DNA of 64,000 nt from positions 186,001-250,000 of the forward strand of contig NZ_CANMEZ010000002.1 of the NCBI RefSeq assembly GCF_947496985.1, read 5' to 3'. Each line of letters opens with the position of its first letter. The stretch's first letter is position 1. Source of the stretch: an uncultured Kordia sp. (GTDB lineage: Bacteria > Bacteroidota > Bacteroidia > Flavobacteriales > Flavobacteriaceae). The notes beneath the pieces were generated by a model. It was not told the DNA's origin and did not search any database. It worked only from the letters and a program-made list of their open reading frames with translations. Below are positions 53,335-61,900 of this stretch, piece after piece. Both the position numbers and the translations under genes were made by a program.

Positions 53335-56010
53335 TTAATCTGCTAAGGTTGGATGCAACCATTTTTGCGCTTTTTCAATTGTGATTCCTTTTCTGTTTGC
53401 AAAATCTTCTACTTGATCTTGAGTAATTTTTCCCAATCCAAAATATTTAGCTTCTGCATTTCCAAAATAATATCCTGAAACCGCTGCTGCTGGCCACATA
53501 GCTAAACTTTCGGTTAGTGAAACACCAATTACTTTTTCCACATCTAACAATTCCCAAATGGTTTCTTTTTCTAAATGATCTGGACATGCTGGATATCCTG
53601 GTGCTGGACGAATTCCTTTGTATGTTTCTTTTATTAATTCTTCATTCGTTAACGCTTCATTTGATGCATATCCCCAATGTTTCGTTCGAACCTGTTTGTG
53701 TAAGTATTCAGCAAAAGCTTCTGCAAATCGATCCGCAATTGCTTGTGCCATAATTGCATTGTAATCGTCTTGTTGTACTTTGTAACTATTTGCTAATTCA
53801 TCAGCTCCAAAAATAGCTGTACAAAATGCACCCATGTAATCTGTTTTTCCTGTTTCTTTTGGTGCAATGAAATCTGCTAGAGCAATATTTGGCACTTCCG
53901 CTCTCTTCTCTAATTGTTGACGTAAGGTTCTGAAAATACCTATTTCTTTTCCTTTTTTCTGAATTGAAATATCATCATCATTGATCGTGTTTGCTTCAAA
54001 CAATCCGAAAATTGCTTTCGCTTTTAATGATTGTTTTGCAATGATTTCTTTAATCATTTCTTGTGCATCCGAATATAATTGTGTTGCCTGTTCTCCAACC
54101 ACATCATCTGTTAAGATTGCTGGATAACGTCCGTGTAAGTCCCACGATCTAAAGAATGGACTCCAATCAATATATGGAACTAATTCTTTCAAACTGAGTT
54201 GTGTTAACTTCTGAATTCCTAGTTCATTGGGTTTTGTAATGTTACTGGTTTCCCAGTCAATTTTATATTTTTTCTTTCTGGCATCAGCTAATGAAATGTA
54301 TGATTTTGCTTTTCTACGCTTTAAGAACTTTTCGCGAAATTCATCATAATCTTGCTTTAATTTTTCACGATACGCTTTTGATTTTTTCTTGTTTAGTAAA
54401 TCTCCAACTACCGTTACTGCTCTTGATGCATCATTGACATGTACTACTGCATTTTTGTATTCTGGATCAATTTTTACAGCCGTATGCGCTTTGGAAGTTG
54501 TAGCACCTCCGATAAGCAATGGAATTTCTAAGTTTTGACGTTCCATTTCTTTAGCTAGGTATACCATTTCATCCAATGAAGGCGTTATTAAACCTGATAA
54601 TCCAATGGCATCTACATTTTCTGCTTTCGCAGTTTCTATTATTTTTTCTGGCGGAACCATCACACCTAAGTCTACAATTTCGTAGTTATTACAACCTAAT
54701 ACAACACTTACTATATTTTTTCCAATATCGTGTACATCTCCTTTTACAGTTGCCATCAATACTTTCCCGATGGCTTGTTGTTGTTCTCCTTTTTCAGCTT
54801 CAATAAAAGGGTTTAGGTAGGCAACTGCTTTTTTCATTACACGTGCCGATTTTACTACTTGTGGAAGGAACATTTTCCCTGACCCGAATAAATCTCCAAC
54901 GACATTCATTCCAATCATAAGGTTACCTTCTATAACTTCTATAGGTTTTTCTGCTTTTACACGTGCTTCTTCTACATCTTCAACAATGTATTTATCAATT
55001 CCTTTGACAAGCGAATGTGTAATACGATCTTGCAATTCATAACTACGCCATTCTTGTACGGTTTCCGTATCTGCTTTTTTAATTCCTTTGAATGATTCTG
55101 CCAAGTCTAGCAAACGCTCTGTTGCATCTTCTCTTCTGTCAAGAATTACATCTTCTACATGTTCTAGTAAGTCTTTTGGAATATCATCATAGACTTCCAA
55201 CATGGTCGGATTTACGATTCCCATGTTCATTCCAGCTTGAATGGCATGATATAGAAATACAGAATGCATTGCTTCACGTACAATATTATTTCCTCTGAAT
55301 GAAAACGATACATTACTCACTCCTCCACTTACACTTACGTTGGGATAGTTTTCACGTGTCCAGCGTGTAGCTTCAATGAAGTCGATTGCATTTTTACGAT
55401 GCTCTTCCATTCCTGTTGCGACAGGAAATATGTTTAAATCGAAAATGATGTCTTCTTCTGGAAATCCTACTTTGTTGACTAATACATCACGTGAACGTTT
55501 TACTATTTCTAAGCGCCTTTCATAATTGTCTGCTTGTCCAACCTCATCAAATGCCATGACAATTACGGCAGCTCCATATCGTTTGATTTGTGTTGCTTCC
55601 CAGATAAATTTTTCTTCTCCTTCTTTTAGTGATATCGAATTTACGACACATTTCCCCTGTACCACTTGTAAACCAGCTTCTATGATTTCCCATTTAGAAC
55701 TATCGATCATGATTGGGACTCGACAGATATCTGGTTCGGCAGCTATAAGATTTAGAAACTTTACCATCGCTTCTTTTCCATCAATTAAACCATCGTCCAT
55801 ATTGATATCAATAATTTGTGCACCACCATCTACTTGATGCCTAGCAATTGCTAAAGCTTCATCAAATTTTTCTTCTTTAACGAGTCGCAAAAATTTACGT
55901 GAACCTGCTACATTTGTACGTTCTCCTACATTTACAAAGTTGCTATTTTCGTTTAGAACCAACGGTTCTAAACCTGAAAGTCGCATGTATTTTGTTTGTT
56001 TATTTTTCAT
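53335..56010 (-). CDS. metH: Methionine synthase, C-terminal half (B12-binding and activation)
   Basis: Cobalamin-dependent methionine synthase modules for 5-methyl-THF binding, cobalamin binding and reactivation. The 891-residue protein has a pterin-binding domain (about 20-320), a B12 domain with the D425-VHDIG motif (His427 as the cobalt ligand) and a C-terminal activation domain with [14 protein letters not shown] and [13 protein letters not shown]. The homocysteine-binding part is a separate gene (56169), giving a split MetH, which is common in Flavobacteria. Confidence 0.95.
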   Translation of the reverse strand: MKNKQTKYMRLSGLEPLVLNENSNFVNVGERTNVAGSRKFLRLVKEEKFDEALAIARHQVDGGAQIIDINMDDGLIDGKEAMVKFLNLIAAEPDICRVPIMIDSSKWEIIEAGLQVVQGKCVVNSISLKEGEEKFIWEATQIKRYGAAVIVMAFDEVGQADNYERRLEIVKRSRDVLVNKVGFPEEDIIFDLNIFPVATGMEEHRKNAIDFIEATRWTRENYPNVSVSGGVSNVSFSFRGNNIVREAMHSVFLYHAIQAGMNMGIVNPTMLEVYDDIPKDLLEHVEDVILDRREDATERLLDLAESFKGIKKADTETVQEWRSYELQDRITHSLVKGIDKYIVEDVEEARVKAEKPIEVIEGNLMIGMNVVGDLFGSGKMFLPQVVKSARVMKKAVAYLNPFIEAEKGEQQQAIGKVLMATVKGDVHDIGKNIVSVVLGCNNYEIVDLGVMVPPEKIIETAKAENVDAIGLSGLITPSLDEMVYLAKEMERQNLEIPLLIGGATTSKAHTAVKIDPEYKNAVVHVNDASRAVTVVGDLLNKKKSKAYREKLKQDYDEFREKFLKRRKAKSYISLADARKKKYKIDWETSNITKPNELGIQKLTQLSLKELVPYIDWSPFFRSWDLHGRYPAILTDDVVGEQATQLYSDAQEMIKEIIAKQSLKAKAIFGLFEANTINDDDISIQKKGKEIGIFRTLRQQLEKRAEVPNIALADFIAPKETGKTDYMGAFCTAIFGADELANSYKVQQDDYNAIMAQAIADRFAEAFAEYLHKQVRTKHWGYASNEALTNEELIKETYKGIRPAPGYPACPDHLEKETIWELLDVEKVIGVSLTESLAMWPAAAVSGYYFGNAEAKYFGLGKITQDQVEDFANRKGITIEKAQKWLHPTLAD

Positions 56011-56168
56011 AATAGCTGTATTCTTTTCCGAGGAATTTTCTCCTATATTTTATTATATCGGAGAAAACATTAAAAAAACTTTGCTTTCCGCTGTGCTCCA
56101 CATGTATTTCAAAGTTTTTTTAATTATTCTGCGTAAAAGGCTGATATTCATAATTTCATTTTTATTAA

Positions 56169-57170
56169 CTAACAATCAACAATTACTGTACGTGGTTTAT
56201 ATTTTGCTGCTACATTAGCAATTGCTGTAATATGGTCAGGTGTTGTTCCGCAGCATCCTCCGATGATATTGATAAGATTCTTTTTCAGGTATTCTTCTAT
56301 TTGCGCTGCCATTTCGGAAGGTGACTCATCATATTCACCAAAAGCATTTGGTAATCCGGCATTTGGATGTGCAGATATTGCAAAGTCTGTTTTGTTAGCT
56401 ATGGCTTCTAAGTGTGGTTGTAACAGGTTTGCACCTAATGCACAGTTAAACCCAACGGATAGTAATGGAATATGAGAAACAGAGATTAAGAATGCTTCTG
56501 CAGTTTGTCCTGATAAGGTACGTCCACTCGCATCTGTGATGGTTCCACTTAGCATTATTGGCACTTCTACTTTTCTTTCTGCTTTTACTTCTTCAATTGC
56601 AAAAAGCGCCGCTTTTGCGTTTAGTGTATCAAATACCGTTTCTACTAACAATATGTCTACTCCACCATCTAGTAAGGCTTCTACTTGTTGTTTGTAGGCG
56701 ATGCGTAATTCATCAAAGGTTACGGCTCTGAATCCAGGATCGTTTACATCTGGAGACATGCTTGCCGTTCGGTTTGTAGGTCCAATAGAACCCGCTACAA
56801 AACGTGGTTTGTGCGGTTCTTTTGCTGTGAATTCGTCTGCAACTTCTTTCGCTATTTTTGCTGATTCGAAGTTGAGTTCGTATACTAAATCTTCCATTTC
56901 ATAGTCAGCCATTGCAATGGTTGTTCCTGAGAATGTATTGGTTTCTACTATGTCAGCACCTGCTGCGAAGTATTTTGCATGTACTTCTTTAATGGCATGT
57001 GGTTGCGTTATGGATAGTAAGTCATTGTTTCCTTGTAATGGCGTTGCATAGTCTTTGAAGCGTTCGCCACGGAAATCGGCTTCCGTGAATTTGTATGCTT
57101 GTAGCATGGTTCCCATAGCTCCATCTAAGACTAAGATTCGTTTTTCTATTTCGTTCCAGATATTTTTCAT
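56169..57170 (-). CDS. metH: Methionine synthase, N-terminal homocysteine S-methyltransferase part
   Basis: Binds homocysteine and a zinc ion for methyl transfer. The 333-residue protein begins with [12 protein letters not shown] and ETNTFSG. The zinc cysteines are in SVGFNCALG and [10 protein letters not shown]. It corresponds to the first domain of E. coli MetH and is followed by the gene for the rest of the enzyme. It lies downstream of a SAM-I riboswitch, separated from it by about 296 bases of repeat DNA. Confidence 0.95.
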   Translation of the reverse strand: MKNIWNEIEKRILVLDGAMGTMLQAYKFTEADFRGERFKDYATPLQGNNDLLSITQPHAIKEVHAKYFAAGADIVETNTFSGTTIAMADYEMEDLVYELNFESAKIAKEVADEFTAKEPHKPRFVAGSIGPTNRTASMSPDVNDPGFRAVTFDELRIAYKQQVEALLDGGVDILLVETVFDTLNAKAALFAIEEVKAERKVEVPIMLSGTITDASGRTLSGQTAEAFLISVSHIPLLSVGFNCALGANLLQPHLEAIANKTDFAISAHPNAGLPNAFGEYDESPSEMAAQIEEYLKKNLINIIGGCCGTTPDHITAIANVAAKYKPRTVIVDC

Positions 57171-57183
57171 TGTTTCTTTTCAC

Positions 57184-57202
57184 TTCGATACACTCAGTGA
57201 CC
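57184..57202. repeat. Dispersed motif, copy upstream of metH
   Basis: TTCGATACACTCAGTGACC, next to the composite repeat at 57235, as the related motif at 38864 lies next to the composite repeat at 38939. Confidence 0.6.
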
Positions 57203-57234
57203 TTTGCTTTTATTTATTAAGTACCTTTTACTTC

Positions 57235-57413
57235 GGCGTTAAGGATAGCAGCGACATCCTTTTTAAAAAATTTTGGCACGTGATTACGAAGAAATTTTAC
57301 GAAGTAATCTGATTATGAAATGTACAGATTGCCCCGAATTTTCACAAATTCTCGCAAAGACGTTATCTTTTAAAAAGATATAGCGAATAGCCTGACCCGT
57401 TAGGGTAACGCCC
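57235..57413. repeat. Composite dispersed repeat, copy 3, between riboswitch and metH
   Basis: On the minus strand, GGGCGTTACCC, TCAGGCTATTCGCTATATC, then an inserted inner element (with TTTGCGAGAA, GGCAATCTG and CAGATTACTTCG), then GGATGTCGCTGCTATCCTTAACGCC. This matches the order in copy 1 (38939). The inner element is absent from the copy at 53256. Confidence 0.75.
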
Positions 57414-57466
57414 AAATAATTATGTGTATCAAAAAAGTGTGAGGAAATGATGAGAATTTCTCTTTT

Positions 57467-57566
57467 GTTATCTATCTGTATAGTACAGTAGAACGTAGCA
57501 CCTTCTTTAAATGTAAAGGGTTGCTAAGGCTTCAGCGGGTCTATTCCCTCGGCCTTTCTTGATAAC
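57467..57566 (-). ncRNA. SAM-I (S-box) riboswitch upstream of metH
   Basis: S-adenosylmethionine sensor controlling the methionine genes. On the minus strand it has the hallmark order GTTATCAAGAAAGG (P1 and the kink-turn start), GAGGGA, GACCCGCTGAAGCC, TTAGCAACC, a P3 stem (CTTTA/TAAAG) and GGTGCTAC, then a P4 hairpin (CTGTA/TACAG) and GATAAC closing P1 (plus-strand 57467-57472 with 57561-57566). The order and the conserved GAAGCC and GGTGCTA elements fit the family well. Metabolic context agrees. The expression platform is not clear. Confidence 0.88.
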
Positions 57567-57593
57567 GACAGTATAGGTATGAACTATTTTACA

Positions 57594-57624
57594 CAAATTA
57601 ACGGCTTCCAAAAGGAAGATGCAA
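57594..57624 (-). promoter_or_regulatory. Possible promoter of the methionine leader
   Basis: On the minus strand TTG (57624-57622), 20 bases, TTAATTTG (57601-57594). A weak match to the consensus, about 28 bases before the aptamer. The rest of 57567-57784 holds no recognised feature. Confidence 0.35.
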
Positions 57625-57784
57625 ATATTTTTGTGTGATTTTTGAATGATAACGTTTTCGTAGTTGTCACTCCATTACTATTTCATAACTTTTTTAGTAA
57701 TGTTCATTTTTGTATTGACACAAAAACAAACCAAAAAAGTTAAGAGAATTTATTGGCTTCCCTAAACTTATAGCGTTGAAAAGT

Positions 57785-58963
57785 TTAGTTTTTTAATTTT
57801 AGTTCAACAGATGGCTTGAGTTGATAGAAAAAAGTAACGTTTGGTGCATCTAACGGATAAGCGATTTCCATTTCAAGTGGAATACTTAGTGATGATTCGT
57901 TTCTAGACAACCATAAATCACCTTGTATTTGCACTTTGGTATCTACAACCATAGAATAGTATTTTTCATCACCACTTAGATTGATTGTTACAGGTGTGAA
58001 TTCTTCTGGTAGTGATTTGCTTCCGTCATTTACTTTTACAGCTTCACGAACATTTAGAATGACAGCAGCTTCTTTTTCTTTTCGTATTTCTTCTGTTTCG
58101 CTTTTTGGATACGTCATACTTGCTTGTACTATGACATTGTTTGGAATGATAGCACAGTTTTCATCAAGTTGTGGCAACATGTTCCATAAGATTGGCACAT
58201 ACGATTCTCTATACAGTAGAGCGTCTAAGGTTTCACTGAATAGAATGTGGTATTTTTTTGCATCAGGAATTTGAAACGTTACCGCATCTGCTGTGTGATA
58301 TTCTTGTACGTAGTCCGTTAATTCTAAACTCTTGATTAAATTTTGCGCCATTTGTATGGAAGCTGCGTTGATTTCCAAGAGTGAAAATTGTACTTCTGAA
58401 GCTTTGAACAATGGTGCTACTAAGGTTATGAATGGTGCGTATGGTCCGCAACCTGCATAGAATATATTGATAATTTCGTTTGGTTGTTGTTGTTGTTGTT
58501 CACGAATGAGTGATACCATTCCGCGGAGAAATTTTGCAGTTCTTCTATAGTCTAGCAAGCATGCTGCTGCATGGTTAAGCGATAATGCCATACCACTTGC
58601 TGTTGGAACCGCTGCCATGTGTTGCATAGATTCACCAAAGTCTTCAATTTTAGTCGTTTCTAAGTAATGTTTATGAATTTCGTCAATAGCATTTTTTGTC
58701 GTTTCAAAATTTGATTGATTGTTGAGTATCGTCGTAGAAAGTTCTTTGATGGTATTGCTTAACATGCTTGGTTTTGATTTTCCATAAAAGTAAGCGAACC
58801 TTTTGTATTTAGCAACCCGTATTTCTATGTGTTTTGGTTTGTAGTTTTTACTGACAATTTTAGTTCTAGCTATTATTTTATTGAATTTGTTCGCTTTTAT
58901 AGCATTATTGTAATATTTCAGTATATGATAAAAGCTTCTCACATTACTGCGAAAAGCTTTCAT
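57785..58963 (-). CDS. SAM-dependent methyltransferase-like protein
   Basis: The 392-residue protein has a class I methyltransferase-like core: YAGCGPYAPFITLVAPLF (motif I) and a following LLEINAASIQMAQNLI with an acidic residue. The C-terminal region (after about residue 270) is beta-rich, reminiscent of a PRMT-like fold. An N-terminal region of about 85 residues is Lys-rich. Five Gln in a row are coded by a CAA repeat near 58483-58497. The substrate is unknown. It lies just after the giant cargo gene on the same strand. Confidence 0.6.
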   Translation of the reverse strand: MKAFRSNVRSFYHILKYYNNAIKANKFNKIIARTKIVSKNYKPKHIEIRVAKYKRFAYFYGKSKPSMLSNTIKELSTTILNNQSNFETTKNAIDEIHKHYLETTKIEDFGESMQHMAAVPTASGMALSLNHAAACLLDYRRTAKFLRGMVSLIREQQQQQPNEIINIFYAGCGPYAPFITLVAPLFKASEVQFSLLEINAASIQMAQNLIKSLELTDYVQEYHTADAVTFQIPDAKKYHILFSETLDALLYRESYVPILWNMLPQLDENCAIIPNNVIVQASMTYPKSETEEIRKEKEAAVILNVREAVKVNDGSKSLPEEFTPVTINLSGDEKYYSMVVDTKVQIQGDLWLSRNESSLSIPLEMEIAYPLDAPNVTFFYQLKPSVELKLKN

Positions 58964-58989
58964 TTCTATTCTTAATTATACTTTGATTT

Positions 58990-61900
58990 TTAGTGAATGA
59001 CTTTTTGTATTTTTTGTTTTCCATTACGAAGCATCACTTTTACAATTAATGGGCTGTATGTTCGCTTTAATTGCGTGATGTTATACTTGTTTTGATTTAC
59101 ATCTTTTACATTTATTAATCGTTTTCCTAGAATGTCATATACTATAATTTCTTCTATTTGATTTTTGAAAGAATTGATTTTGATTTGATCGTCTGCCGTA
59201 TAAATTACAATCCCAGTATTTGATTCAAACTCATCTACACTTAGTGTACTGGTGTCAATGAATCGTAATACAAAACGATCTTCAAAGGTTCCTCTATCCG
59301 TAGAAAAACTATAAGGAGCTACACGTAAATCATGTATTTCACCTGTGTATACATCTTCTAGAAAGATATCTTGCGATGTATTTTCAAAGAGTCCGTCAAC
59401 AGCATTGATTGCCACAGAGTAGTTTCCGGTTGTAGGCGTTTTGATTCCTAATGGTATGATATCCGAATCTTCAAAAGGTAATGCTTTTCCTTGAATTGAC
59501 ATTTTTTCATTACCTATCATTGAATAGATTTGAAGTGGTGCACTACTTAGATTGTCTCCATCAAATAGCCTGTCCTTATCATTAGATGCTCCAGTAATAT
59601 ATCCAACTAATGTTGAGAATGCTGTATTATTTGGTGCGATGATATCTAACCAAATTCTGTTTTTCTCAATTGGTGTACTTTCTTCTATTTGACCTTGTAT
59701 TTCATTACCACTTGGTCGGTAAAATTGATCATTTGTATAGGTAACTCCTCGCATAGAATTGTTGAATTCAATTGTTGTAGATGCTGGTGCTGCGTCATCC
59801 ATTAGCACAAAGAATGCTTGTCCTGCTGCAATGTTTCCATTGAATCCAATAGGGTTTGAACCTGTACTGTTGTACTGAATGTAATCATCTGCATTGTAAT
59901 TGTATGCATAGTTACTATAAAATTGATCTCCATACGCATCACTTGGTGCACTTAAATGTCTCCACAGATATACAGTTCCTGTAATAGTTCCTGGATTTGT
60001 ATCGTCTGTAATTATAGACGCATTCGTAGTTATGAATGCATCTGCTGAGATTGCCGATGGGTAAGGGTTTCCTATTAAATTCCAGTTATCATCTAGATTG
60101 GTTGCCATTGTAGAACCATATCCTGGATAATCAGCTCCTGTATACGAACCTCTAGTTACTGTGGTGTTGATAATTCCATTGTTTGGACGTCCAACAAATT
60201 CAGCTGTATTTGCTACACTGGTTCCAGATAATCCTCTTATGATATATCCGTTTCCTATTCCCATGCTACCAGATGCGCTTTGCCATTCTCCATAATTTCC
60301 TGCTCCATTTCCTGAAACCGTAGGAATCCATTGGTATATATACCAAGGTTGTGTTCCTGGAGAAACATTTGACACATCAAACCCTTCTACTGCTGATGAC
60401 CAGTATATGTAGTCAGTACTGTTAAGTCCTGTTACTGTTCGGTGCATGTTGATATTTCCTGTATTGTTGTTGGTTGTTACATCTGTAACTTGAATTAGAT
60501 TTGCGTTATTATTTACATTTAATGTACCACCAGATTCTACAGTAATCCAATCCGTTACTGTTAGTGAGGAGTTCGCGTCCATTTCTAGATGTGCTCCATT
60601 TTTCACAGTTACATTTTTAGCCAGTGCAATTCCTGAAATTGTAGTATCAAACGTTAGTCCATTATCTTTTATGATAACACAATCGTCTGAAGTAGGCACC
60701 ATATTTTGAGCCCAATTGGAAGCTGTTTCCCAAACATCAACACCACTATCAAAAACTCTTGTATTGTTCGTGATATCAAAATCGTAGCTTGCTGCTCCAC
60801 ATCCATTAGATAGGTTTGCATTAATTGTAAAGGAATACATTGCTAGTTCTAATTGCGTTAGTGTTGGCATTGCATATACCGTTGCATAACTTCCTGAAAC
60901 ATATGGTGTATCTCCTATTCCATCACTGTCTGTATCTATAAATAAATCTACCACTCCAGATGGTGTTGTTGTCCAATCTACGACACTTACATCTTTGTCT
61001 CCAAATAGTTTTATGTTATCAACTGCAATACCATCTGACCATTCTGCATAAAAACGTATACGTACACTTAATGTTGGTTGATCCACATACGCTGTTAGGT
61101 CATATGATAGGTTTTCAAATTTTGTTCCAATTCCAACATCAGCTATAATGTTTGATGTAATTGCTGTCCAATTAGTTCCGTCTGTTGATACTTCTATTGT
61201 GAAATAATCATCTGCGCCTCCAACACCATCTTCTAAATAATGAGAGTAAAAACAATCAAACGTTAGTGTCAAGTTTGAGAAGTCTGCTGTATCGTATGAT
61301 GTTGTAGTTTGCAAGGCATGATTGACAATGTATGAAGTTCCAAATCCGTCAGCTCCAACATCTGAGTTACTCATTACAAACTGATCTGTTCCGAAACCTG
61401 ATGAGATTGCTGGAAACCATACTTCTTCACTTGGTACAAATGTACTTGTTTGATTTTGCCATTCGCTACGCGCATTTACAGTTGCTCCATTGTCTATTAT
61501 AGTAACATTACTAAATACTCCTAATCCTCCTGATTCAAAATCTTCATCAATTATAAATACGTCGTCAATATCTCCTACAGCACTTATTTCTAACATGTCA
61601 TTTTCTCCGCAAACGATTCTTTCTGGAACATCTGGAGTTACTGTTAATACAGGTACAGGGTTAAACTGTGCTACAACTGGTTCACGTACCCATGATTCAC
61701 AAGTTCCATTGAATGCTGTAACATAATATGTTGTTGTTGTTGAAATTGATGGTGTTGTCCAATTACCAACTGTTGTTGTTGCTTCTAAGTTCCCTCCTGT
61801 TTCAGCATCATACCATCTGTACTCAGTAATCGATGGTGTACCAGATGCTGTCACGGATAAATCTACAGTCCCTGTTCCACATGTTTCACCATCTGTTACA

